This document shows, one piece after another, positions 15,620-22,856 of a DNA stretch of 64,000 nucleotides (the first letter of the stretch is position 1; the number at the start of each line of letters is the position of its first letter). The stretch lies in contig CBDBCU010000005.1 in the NCBI GenBank assembly GCA_965203435.1, positions 310,001 through 374,000 of the forward strand, read 5' to 3'. The position numbers and the translations under genes were made by a program. The DNA comes from CBDBCU01 sp965203435. GTDB lineage: Bacteria; Chloroflexota; Dehalococcoidia; Lucifugimonadales; UBA3495. Under the pieces are notes generated by a model. The model saw only the letters and a list, made by a program, of their open reading frames with translations. It did no database searches and had not been told where the DNA came from.

Positions 15620-15673
15620 TAAGGATTGGGATGGACGGGATTAGGGATAGGGTCAAAATCCGGGCAATCACCA

Positions 15674-15711
15674 TTAAAAACCGGGGGGCGGTTTTTAACC
15701 GTCCCCCGGTT
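15674..15711 (-). terminator. Intrinsic terminator of the binding-protein gene
   Basis: On the minus strand AACCGGGGGACGGTT (15711-15697) pairs with AACCGCCCCCCGGTT (15693-15679) with one mismatch, and is followed by TTTAATGG. It lies 40 bases after the stop at 15751. Confidence 0.8.
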
Positions 15712-15750
15712 GGGCTGCCTGGGTTGCCGGTTTGCCCGGCGGCGTAAGGG

Positions 15751-17541
15751 TTATTCGCTGAACCAGATGGCGCTGACCCGGACATTGGGGTCGAGGCGCG
15801 GCTGCCAGTTGACCTTGGGGTTGACCGCGTAGATTACCGGCAGGTCAAAGAGGGCCAGGAACAGCACATCCTCCCGGAACTTGTCGGCCAGCACTTCCAG
15901 CCGCCGCTGCCGCTCGGCGCCGGAGGCGGCCAGGGCATCGGCAATCTGATCCTGGATGCCGCCCTCGCTGGGGTCGCAAACCGAGGAACGCTGGCTTTCG
16001 CAGTTCATATAGTAGCGCAGCTGCCGGCCAAAGTCCAGGGTTTCGTTGGAGGGCTGATTGCCCAGCATATCAAAGGCTTCGCAGCTGGAGCCGCCGCGGT
16101 CAATGGCCGCCTGCATATCGGCCCGGGTGGCCTCATCGGTCTCCGGATTGCGCCCGGATTCGGCGATGACATCCTGAATCGCCTGGCCCAGGGCGCAGCG
16201 GGAACGGGCGCTGCGGATGGACGGCTCCACAATCTGGAACTCGAAGTTCATCCCCACGGCGGTGAGGTAGCCGTGGATGGCTTCCGACACTTCGGTCTGC
16301 TTGGCGACCCGGACGCCGCGGGAAATCAGGGTAATCTTGTTCTCCGGATCGTAGCCGGCCTGTTGCAGCAGTTCCCGGGCCTTGTTCGGGTCGTAGGGAT
16401 AGGGGGCGGTGTTGGCCTCGGTAGCGCCGATAATGCCGGGCCAGATGATGTTGCCGCGGCAAGTGGTGAACCCGCCATAGAGGGACTGCGCCATCGCCTC
16501 GCAGTCGACGGCATAAGCCATGGCCTGGCGCACCTCTTTCTTACGCAGTTCCGGATGCCAGACGGTATCGATCTGCAAGGAATAGGTTTCGGCGGAAGTG
16601 CCGGCCCGGATCATATTGGCCGGCAAAGCGCCAACCTGATCCACGCCGATGTCCCAGGCAATATCGGCCTCGCCGGATTCGACCATCGCGGCCAGCACCG
16701 TGGGCTCGCCTCGCCACTGCCATTCCACATTAGGAATCAGCGCCTTCTGAAACTCGAAGTGGTCGCCCACCGGCACATAGTCGGCATAGGCTTCCTGGGT
16801 AATGGAAACGCCGGGCCGCCATTCGCCGTGCTGATACGGCCCGAAACCGATGCTTTGGCCGGCCTGTTCATCCTCGCTGGTGGCGGCCAGCCAACCCGGA
16901 GCCTCGAAGTTCAGGAAAAAGGCGGTGTTGGGGAAAATGGGGCAAGGATCGGCGCAGTTCAGATCCACGGTGTAGTCGTCGACCTTGACCGCTTCATAGG
17001 GGCCGGTGTAGTTGATGCTGCCGCCCTCGGAGGTTACATTGCCCTGGGAGGCAAAGCTGGGCAGGGCGGCGTCCACATTCCAAGCCTCGCCGTTGTGGAA
17101 CTTGACGCCCTGACGCAGGGTAAAGCGCCAAGTGTCGGCATCAATTTGTTCCCAGCCGGTGGTGGCGCTGGTGGGAACAATCCGCAAATCGTCCCCGGAC
17201 TGCCAGGTCAGGGGGTCTTGCAGATTGCTGCGGGTGATGGATGCGTTCAGGGAGGCGCCGATGCTCAGAAAGGAGTTCAGGGCTACCGGCTCCTCCGGCA
17301 CCACCAGGGTAATTTTGTCCCGGGCGGAAACTACCCCGGAGGGCAGCGGCGTGGCGGTAGGGGCCGGCGTGGGGCTGGCGGCGGGAATAGGGGTAGCGGT
17401 GGCTTGCACCTGGGCCGGCGCTTGAGTGGGCGCGGCCGGCTGGGGAGCCGGGGCGGATGCGCCGCCGCAGGCCACCAGCAGCAGGGCCAGCAGCGTCGTC
17501 AACGCGACGGGCCAGGTTCGCCAAAGGCTTATGCCGGTCAT
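15751..17541 (-). CDS. ABC transporter substrate-binding lipoprotein, peptide/nickel type
   Basis: The 596-aa product starts MTGISLWRTWPVALTTLLALLLVACGG, a lipoprotein signal with lipobox LVAC, then a Pro/Ala/Thr-rich linker (about residues 28-75). The body matches family 5 extracellular solute-binding proteins: SLLTWQSGD-like entry, WRFTLRQGVKFHNGEAW, YTVDL, GFGPYQ, RKKEVRQAMAYAVDCEAMAQSLY, and PYPYDPNKARELLQQAGYDPENKITLI. AGGAGG lies ahead of ATG 17541; the frame is open upstream but without such a site. The C-terminal part contains several Cys (RSRCALG, GSSCEAF, YMNCESQRSSVCDP), unusual for the family. No permease or ATPase gene is adjacent, so the transporter partners are elsewhere or lost. 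Confidence 0.88.
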   Translation of the reverse strand: MTGISLWRTWPVALTTLLALLLVACGGASAPAPQPAAPTQAPAQVQATATPIPAASPTPAPTATPLPSGVVSARDKITLVVPEEPVALNSFLSIGASLNASITRSNLQDPLTWQSGDDLRIVPTSATTGWEQIDADTWRFTLRQGVKFHNGEAWNVDAALPSFASQGNVTSEGGSINYTGPYEAVKVDDYTVDLNCADPCPIFPNTAFFLNFEAPGWLAATSEDEQAGQSIGFGPYQHGEWRPGVSITQEAYADYVPVGDHFEFQKALIPNVEWQWRGEPTVLAAMVESGEADIAWDIGVDQVGALPANMIRAGTSAETYSLQIDTVWHPELRKKEVRQAMAYAVDCEAMAQSLYGGFTTCRGNIIWPGIIGATEANTAPYPYDPNKARELLQQAGYDPENKITLISRGVRVAKQTEVSEAIHGYLTAVGMNFEFQIVEPSIRSARSRCALGQAIQDVIAESGRNPETDEATRADMQAAIDRGGSSCEAFDMLGNQPSNETLDFGRQLRYYMNCESQRSSVCDPSEGGIQDQIADALAASGAERQRRLEVLADKFREDVLFLALFDLPVIYAVNPKVNWQPRLDPNVRVSAIWFSE

Positions 17542-17691
17542 CAGTTTCCTCCTGATAATAGATTTAGGAATGAACGCTGGTACGGGTATCAGCCGGGCCG
17601 GCGGCGGACGGGAAAAATCCCGCCGGCCGCTTGGCAAAGCATTATAAATAAGAAATGGTTAAAAGGCAATAATGGGGTTTAATGGCGAATC

Positions 17692-17800
17692 CGCAACCGT
17701 CATTCCCGCGTAAGCGGGAATCCCGACGGTACTGCGACAGACAAGACCACTATCGGCCAGGCATTTCGGGATTCCCGCTTGCGCGGGAAGGACGTGTCGA
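17692..17800. repeat. Family A paired-palindrome element
   Basis: Two inverted family A palindromes (near 17702-17721 and 17768-17787; the second reads GCTTGCGCGGGAAGGACG) enclose a core of about 45 bp. It fills the space between the binding-protein gene and the toxin-like gene. No gene is seen in 17542-17868. Confidence 0.85.
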
Positions 17801-17868
17801 GCGGATAGCGGCGGGGCGGCCCCAGCCGGAACCGGCGCAAGCCATCCATAGCGCGGCGGCGGCCTGCC

Positions 17869-18129
17869 CTAAATCAACCCCTTTTCCCGCAGGAGGACAA
17901 TGTAGTCGTCCAAGGAAAAGGTGCAACGAATAGCATCCCGCAGCTGCGTTGGGGTTAAGCCCAACTGCTCCCGGACTTTATGCCCGGAGAACTCCCGGGG
18001 GCTGCGGGAGCGGAGCGTGCTGAAAATATATTCCCCCCGATAATAAAACCGGGCGCGCCGGTGATTGCCCCCCTCGCTGACTTCCATCCCGAACTTCCGG
18101 ACAATCCGGTCAAACTCCCGGGGCGTCAC
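17869..18129 (-). CDS. Probable toxin of a HicA-like or related TA pair
   Basis: I start this at GTG 18129, which overlaps the upstream stop as GTGA. The 86-aa product is VTPREFDRIVRKFGMEVSEGG..., small and basic, with a YYRGEYIFSTLRSRS strand pair, SGHKVREQLGLTPTQLRDAI and a C-terminal helix. The combination N-H-R near GGNHRRARF and the later GHKVR resembles HicA/YcfA-type mRNA interferases, but the match is weak and the assignment rests mainly on the paired layout. Confidence 0.55.
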   Translation of the reverse strand: MTPREFDRIVRKFGMEVSEGGNHRRARFYYRGEYIFSTLRSRSPREFSGHKVREQLGLTPTQLRDAIRCTFSLDDYIVLLREKGLI

Positions 18130-18452
18130 CGCCGTTCCACCCGGTTTTGCAAGTCTTGCCAGACCGATTGCAACCATTGGCCCAGACGATGCTGTTCCGC
18201 CTCCAGAGAAAAGTATAGATCGACCAAGGCGTACCGCAGGTCCTCCAGGGCGGCCGCCGGGCTGTCCCCCTCGCCGAACTCCTTAAAGCCCACGGCCTCG
18301 GCCAGGATGAAACCCTCCGCATCCTTAAAGATGCGAACCGGGATAGGTTCTTTCACTCGAAAGCGGTCATCGTTCAGGGAATCCAGCCTAACCTCGGCCG
18401 GCAGTTCCAAGACCAAGGTCGCCGGGTCGATGGCGGTTCTTGGCTGCGTCAT
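18126..18452 (-). CDS. Probable antitoxin-like partner
   Basis: The 108-aa product (ELPAEVRLDSLNDDRFRVKEPIPVRIFKDAEGFILAEAVGFKEFGEGDSPAAALEDLRYALVDLYFSLEAEQHRLG...) has a strand region followed by a DSPAAALEDLRYALVDLYF helix, the pattern of HicB-type and DUF1902-like antitoxins. It precedes and overlaps the toxin-like gene by four bases. RBS AGAGGT precedes ATG 18452. Confidence 0.55.
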   Translation of the reverse strand: MTQPRTAIDPATLVLELPAEVRLDSLNDDRFRVKEPIPVRIFKDAEGFILAEAVGFKEFGEGDSPAAALEDLRYALVDLYFSLEAEQHRLGQWLQSVWQDLQNRVERR

Positions 18453-18557
18453 TGCGACCTCTTTAATGCGGCAGGATAGGGATTTTCCTTATTATAGCCG
18501 GGGCATCCGGGCAAAAGCAAACCGGGAATTGCGGCCAATTCAGTGACCGGGCGGCTA

Positions 18558-18640
18558 TTGACAAGCCGTAAAACCGCTCTTTAGCCTTAATTGCAGGTAG
18601 CAGGGGACAGACCTTTGCCGAGGTCGGTCCCTTTATTTTT
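18558..18640 (+). promoter_or_regulatory. Possible promoter followed by an intrinsic terminator (attenuator-like)
   Basis: TTGACA at 18558-18563 is followed, 17-18 bases later, by a weak -10 (TTAGCC/TAGCCT). About 20 bases further, GGGACAGACCT (18604-18614) pairs with AGGTCGGTCCC (18621-18631), one mismatch, and is followed by TTTATTTTT. A transcript started here would meet a terminator before the prohead protease gene. The terminator is clear; the promoter is weaker. Confidence 0.5.
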
Positions 18641-18720
18641 GCGCCGTCGACCGGGCCAATTTATTCCGGCGGCGATGGCTGAGGAGGCGTCGGGTTTTGC
18701 GGGAAGTTTTGCCGGGGGCT

Positions 18721-19551
18721 ATGGAAAGTTCGTGGGAACGGGAGCGGCTGCTGGAGGCATTGGATGCCTATCGGCGGGGTTTGTCGGATGCGCCGCTACT
18801 CCGCAAGTGGAACGGCGGCGGGTTGGGAATGGCCTTGCAACAAGTTCCGGGTGAGGGGATGGCCCTTCAACAAGTTCAGGATGAGCGGGCTAACCGGGCG
18901 GCCGGCGGCCCGCAGGAAATTATCGGCCGGGAGGCCGGCGGGGCGGGGGAGATGACCTTTGTCATTTCCAGCGAGGAGGTCGACCGGCACGGGGATGTGG
19001 TGTCGGCCGCCGGTTGGCAGTTGGCGGCCTATCGGCAAAATCCGGTTTTCCTGTGGGCGCATGACTATACCCGGCCGGTGATCGGACGGGCGGCGGCGGT
19101 GTGGCCGGAGCCGGGCCTGCTCCTGGCTCGGATGGAGTTCGCGCCGACCGACTTTGCCGCCGAAGTCGCCGCCCTGTATCGCAACGGGTATCAGCAGGGG
19201 GTATCGGTGGGCTTTAAGCCGCTGCGCTACGCGGAACGGCGGCAGGAATCGACCGGGGCTTTTCTGGGCATCCGCTTTCTGGAACAGGAATTGCTGGAAG
19301 TCAGCGCGGTGCCGGTGCCGGCCAATCGCCAAGCCCTGCGCCGGGCTATGGAACAGTCCCCCAGGGTCGGCGATTATCTTTGCCGGGCCAGCGGCTGTTC
19401 GCCGCTTTCCGCGCACCCGGAATCGGTTGACGGGCGGTCGCCATTTTCCGCTCATCCTGAACTTGTTGAAGGATGGCACTCAGCGGATAGGGAAACGGGC
19501 ATATCCCCCGGCTTGGCCGCCGCCCTGGCCGAAGTGCGGGCGGGATTGTAG
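18721..19551 (+). CDS. HK97-family phage prohead protease
   Basis: The 276-aa product carries the U35 prohead protease core: MTFVISSEEVDRHGDVVSAAGWQL, NPVFLWAHDYTRPVIGRA with the likely catalytic His, ALYRNGYQQGVSVGFKPLRYAE with the likely Ser in VSVGF, and ELLEVSAVPVPANRQALRRA. It cleaves the scaffold domain of the capsid protein during head maturation. The core is flanked by two in-frame family B repeats, one near residues 40-55 (MALQQVQDERAN) and one in the tail (SAHPELVEGW). These look like insertions at the edges of the gene. The start is uncertain: ATG 18721 or TTG 18699-18697. No portal gene lies upstream. Confidence 0.85.
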   Translation: MESSWERERLLEALDAYRRGLSDAPLLRKWNGGGLGMALQQVPGEGMALQQVQDERANRAAGGPQEIIGREAGGAGEMTFVISSEEVDRHGDVVSAAGWQLAAYRQNPVFLWAHDYTRPVIGRAAAVWPEPGLLLARMEFAPTDFAAEVAALYRNGYQQGVSVGFKPLRYAERRQESTGAFLGIRFLEQELLEVSAVPVPANRQALRRAMEQSPRVGDYLCRASGCSPLSAHPESVDGRSPFSAHPELVEGWHSADRETGISPGLAAALAEVRAGL

Positions 19552-19591
19552 GGGCGGCTTAGGCGGCGGCAAGGGGATTATCTTATGCCGC

Positions 19592-19730
19592 TACCGTCAT
19601 TCCCGCCCTTTCTACCGTCATTCCCGCGTAAGCGGGAATCCAGAACGGCGCGGCCAAAGACCGGCATACTACCAATCAGGCATTTCTGGATTCCCGCTTA
19701 CGCGGGAATGACGGTAGAAGGGTAGCAACG
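19592..19730. repeat. Family A paired-palindrome element inside the phage cassette
   Basis: Palindromes at about 19619-19638 and 19689-19708 are inverted around a core with CCAAAGACCGGCATACTACC. A degenerate half copy precedes the first. Confidence 0.85.
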
Positions 19731-19778
19731 GGCTTATCCCATTCAATTCAATCCAATCATTTAAGGGAGGAATCAGCT

Positions 19779-21110
19779 ATGACCTTGGGAACGCAGGATT
19801 TGGAACTGATTAAGCGGGAAGTGGCTGGCATCCGGGACTTTTATCAGTCCCGGCTGGAGGCGGAATTGCCGCCCTTGCAGGAGGAAGTGGGCCGGATCGC
19901 GGCGCAGCTGACCCGGGCGCAGGAGCAGTGGCGGGCCGGGGAAAAGCAGGACCTCCTGGCCAAGTACGGCGGCGGCGACCGGCCGCGGGTCGGTCACGGC
20001 AAGTATCGGGGACTGGACGCCCTGTCCCTGGCCTACATCGGCAGCGTGCTGAAAGCCCAGCTGCGGGAGCCGGCCGGCCTCAATCCCCGGATGCTGGAGG
20101 ATTGGCAGCATAACCTGAAAGCGGCCATGGACAGCACTACCGCCGGCTCCGGGGATGAACTGGTGGCGACCCGGGAGGCGGCCGCCCTGTGGGAGGATGT
20201 GAACCTGGAAACCCTGGTCGCCCCGCTCTTTTCCCGGGTGGATATGCCCAGCAATCCCTTTGAGATTCCCCTGCAACTGGGCGGAGTGAACTGGTATCCG
20301 GGAACGGAAAATCTGGCGGCCACCGGCACGGCCCTGAACACCGCCCGCCAGACCCTGAACGCCTATGAACTGGTGGCGGAAGTCCCCTGGTCGCTGACCC
20401 TGGACGAGGACGCCGTTATCGCTATGGCCGAGGAGGTGCGGAGTTCCCTGGTGCGGAATGCGGTGGAGGTTATCGACGATGCCCTGCTGAATGCCGACAC
20501 CACCACGGTCAACAACATCAACGCCGACGGGGCTACCATCAGCACCGCCGACGCCAAAAAGGCGCAGTGGCTGCTGGGCTTTGACGGGCTGCTGCATCTG
20601 CCGCTGGTGGATAACACCGGGCAAGGCAACAATCATAACGCCGCCGTGTCCGATGCTATGTTCAACGAAATCCGCGGCAAGCTGGGCAAGTATGGGGTGC
20701 GCCCCTCGGAACTGGCCTACATCACCGATGTCAACACCTATATCAAAGCCCTGGCGGTGGACAACTTCCGCACTCTGGACAAGCTGGGGCCGAACGCTAC
20801 CCTGCTGCGCGGCCAGCTGGGTTCCGTGGAAGGGATTCCGGTCATCGTGTCGGAACAGCTGGCGGTGGCGGACAGCGATGGCAAGGTAACGGATGCCGGC
20901 AATACGGCGGACACCGGCCGGCTGCTGCTGGTCAATCGGACCCAGTGGCGGGTGGGTTTCCGGCGGGAATTGATGATTGAAACCACCCGGGACATCCAGA
21001 AACGGCAGAACATTATGGTGGTCAGTATGCGGCTGGCCTTTATGGAACGGACGGGCAGCCGCAGCAGCGCCACCCACACCGCCCTGCAATACAACATTAC
21101 CGGGGTTTAG
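19779..21110 (+). CDS. HK97-fold major capsid protein
   Basis: The 443-aa protein has an N-terminal coiled-coil delta-like segment (about residues 1-55, DLELIKREVAGIRDFYQSRLEAEL...AQEQ), then the HK97-fold body: TTAGSGDELVATREAAALWEDVNLETLVAPLFSRVDMPSNPFEIP, TARQTLNAYELVAEVPWSLTLDEDAV, ALLNADTTTV, and a P-domain/A-domain end with YITDVNTYIKALAV, GSVEGIPVIVSEQL and TQWRVGFRRELMIETTRDIQKRQNIMVVSMRLAF. It forms the icosahedral head. GGGAGGAATCAGCT precedes the start. It sits between protease and connector in the normal late-gene order. Confidence 0.9.
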   Translation: MTLGTQDLELIKREVAGIRDFYQSRLEAELPPLQEEVGRIAAQLTRAQEQWRAGEKQDLLAKYGGGDRPRVGHGKYRGLDALSLAYIGSVLKAQLREPAGLNPRMLEDWQHNLKAAMDSTTAGSGDELVATREAAALWEDVNLETLVAPLFSRVDMPSNPFEIPLQLGGVNWYPGTENLAATGTALNTARQTLNAYELVAEVPWSLTLDEDAVIAMAEEVRSSLVRNAVEVIDDALLNADTTTVNNINADGATISTADAKKAQWLLGFDGLLHLPLVDNTGQGNNHNAAVSDAMFNEIRGKLGKYGVRPSELAYITDVNTYIKALAVDNFRTLDKLGPNATLLRGQLGSVEGIPVIVSEQLAVADSDGKVTDAGNTADTGRLLLVNRTQWRVGFRRELMIETTRDIQKRQNIMVVSMRLAFMERTGSRSSATHTALQYNITGV

Positions 21111-21117
21111 GCAAATT

Positions 21118-21228
21118 ATCCGCCTATCCTTCAACGGAGTTCAGGATGAACGGATAATTCCCCATCTCGGGCTGGTGCTTGTCCGCTCATCCTGAACTTG
21201 TTGAAGGACGAGCGGATAAGGGCCAGCC
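21118..21228. repeat. Two family B repeats between capsid and connector genes
   Basis: A copy at about 21120-21155 (CCTTCAACGGAGTTCAGGATG) and an inverted copy at about 21181-21220 (TCCGCTCATCCTGAACTTGT) flank a short unique stretch. They interrupt what should be a compact late operon. Confidence 0.85.
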
Positions 21229-21257
21229 CATCATCCCCATCAGCCGGGAGCGCAATT

Positions 21258-22097
21258 ATGACCAATGCCTACAGCAGTCTGGACACGCTGAAATCCGCCG
21301 GAGTCTTGAACCTGGCCGGCAATCTTTATGATGGGCGGCTGTTGGCCCTGCTGGAATCGGCCTCCCACTGGATTGACGGCTATTGCAACCGCCAATTCTA
21401 TGCGGCGGCGGCAACCCGGCTTTTTGACGGCAACGGCCGGCGGCAGCTGCCCTTGCCCGATTTAATCGGCATAACTGCCCTGCAAACCCGGTCTAATCCC
21501 GGCGCGGCGTGGACGGAATGGGCGGCGGCGGATTATCAGCCCTATCCCCCCAATGCCGGGCCGACTCAGCCCGGCGGCCGGCCCTATCGCGGCGTGGCGG
21601 TATCCCCGGAGGGCGCGGCCGCCGGCCGGGTCTTTCCGGCCGGCATCGCTACTGTGTCCCTTGCCGGCCTCTGGGGATTTGGCGCGGTTACGGCGGATAG
21701 TGGTACAACCATTAAAGCCGGCAATCCGCTAACGGCGGCGGCCGCCAGTCTGACCGCATCGGCCGAGGGCAAAATATCCGCCGGCCAGACTTTGGCGATG
21801 GGCGCGGAGCAGTTGTATGTAACGGCGGTCGAGGGCGCGGCGGTGTCGGTATTGCGCGGCGTCAATGGCACGGCGGCGGCCGCCCATAATGCGGAAACGG
21901 CGATTGCGGTCTATCAATATCCGGGGCCGGTAGCCGAGGCCGCCTTGCAGTTGGCGGCGGATTGGTGGCATCGCCGCGACCGCTTTGCCCTGCCGGGAAA
22001 CGGCGGCGCGGCCGGGGAATTGTCGCCGGGCCGGGCGGTAACGGAACTGCTGGCGGCCTATCGGCGGCTGGCGGTAGGAGGCCCGGGCGATGGCTAA
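21258..22097 (+). CDS. Phage head-tail connector (gp6-like) protein
   Basis: ATG 21258 follows GGGAG; the longer upstream frame is repeat sequence. The 279-aa product starts NAYSSLDTLKSAGVL and has the helical LESASHWIDGYCNRQFY block typical of gp6-like connectors, then an Ala-rich insertion with TVSLAGLWGFG, and ends with VAEAALQLAADWWHRRDRFA and VTELLAAYRR. Connectors join the portal ring to the tail. It overlaps the next gene by 8 bases. Confidence 0.75.
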   Translation: MTNAYSSLDTLKSAGVLNLAGNLYDGRLLALLESASHWIDGYCNRQFYAAAATRLFDGNGRRQLPLPDLIGITALQTRSNPGAAWTEWAAADYQPYPPNAGPTQPGGRPYRGVAVSPEGAAAGRVFPAGIATVSLAGLWGFGAVTADSGTTIKAGNPLTAAAASLTASAEGKISAGQTLAMGAEQLYVTAVEGAAVSVLRGVNGTAAAAHNAETAIAVYQYPGPVAEAALQLAADWWHRRDRFALPGNGGAAGELSPGRAVTELLAAYRRLAVGGPGDG

Positions 22098-22518
22098 ATA
22101 CCCGATGGCGGGCCACAGCTACATTGAGGTGGATGACGCCGGCGGCCAGCCGCGCAATCTGTCCCCCTATATCGCCGAAATTGAACCCCTGGGCCGGGCT
22201 GTAGCCGGAGTGGATGTTACCGGCTTGAAAGACGCGGCGCAGCGTACCGGGGCCGGCCCGGAGACGGCGCAAGAGTTTGCCCTGTACGGGTTCTTTGACG
22301 ATACGCCGGTCAGCGGGCCGGATGCGACGCTGGCCGGCATTGTGGGCCGGATTGGCACCGTCAGCTACGGGCCGGCCGGCCAGCAGGCCGGGCAGCGGAA
22401 AATCAGCGGCGAGTTTCTGTGCCTCAGCTATCAGGTTTTCGGCCGGGGGGACGGCCCGGTGCGCTTTCAAGCCCGCTTTCGGCAGGACGGGCCGGTGGTT
22501 TTCGGGGTTTGGGATTAG
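22090..22518 (+). CDS. Phage tail tube-like protein
   Basis: The 142-aa product begins MAKYPMAGHSYIEVDDAGGQPRNLSPYIAEIEPLGRAVAGVDVTGLKDAAQRTG and is strand-rich, with EFALYGFFDDTP and ISGEFLCLSYQVFGRG. Size and pattern fit major tail (tube) proteins of siphovirus-like particles. AGGAGG lies ahead of the ATG inside the connector gene, so it is translationally coupled. Confidence 0.65.
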   Translation: MAKYPMAGHSYIEVDDAGGQPRNLSPYIAEIEPLGRAVAGVDVTGLKDAAQRTGAGPETAQEFALYGFFDDTPVSGPDATLAGIVGRIGTVSYGPAGQQAGQRKISGEFLCLSYQVFGRGDGPVRFQARFRQDGPVVFGVWD

Positions 22519-22544
22519 GGCGGGTTAGGTCTTGCGCCTCCCGA

Positions 22545-22770
22545 CCGTCATTCCCGCGTAAGCGGGAATCCGGTAAATCCTGACCAAGAAAGCGCCAACA
22601 CACTTACAAGACTTTCTGGATTCCCGCTTGCGCGGGAATGACGGTAAGGGATTGCCCGGATTCCCGCTTGCGCGGGAATAACGGTAAGGGATTGCTCGGA
22701 TTCCCGCTTGCGCGGGAATGACGGTAAGGGATTGCCCGGATTCCCGCTTACGCAGGAATGACGGGGGGCG
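22545..22770. repeat. Family A element with four tandem 40-bp units
   Basis: A paired element starts with the palindrome at about 22551. The second palindrome is then repeated in tandem at 22619, 22659, 22699 and 22739 with a 40-base period (GGATTCCCGCTTGCGCGGGA followed by ATGACGGTAAGGGATTGCCC). Units differ at single bases. A degenerate tail continues to about 22800. Confidence 0.92.
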
Positions 22771-22856
22771 GCGGGGATGACGGTAGAGAGGTGGGAAGTA
22801 CTGTAGAGGGATACACGCGGGAATTGTTCCAAAACGGATTGGGGAGGGCAAAGGCT

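Noticed and set aside
19773..21134. 453-aa minus-strand frame over the capsid gene
   Set aside because: The + strand frame is a good HK97 capsid with a strong ribosome site; the minus frame has no recognisable domain.
22545..22770. CRISPR array
   Set aside because: The 40-bp units are direct repeats without unique spacers; the whole unit is repeated and no cas gene is present.
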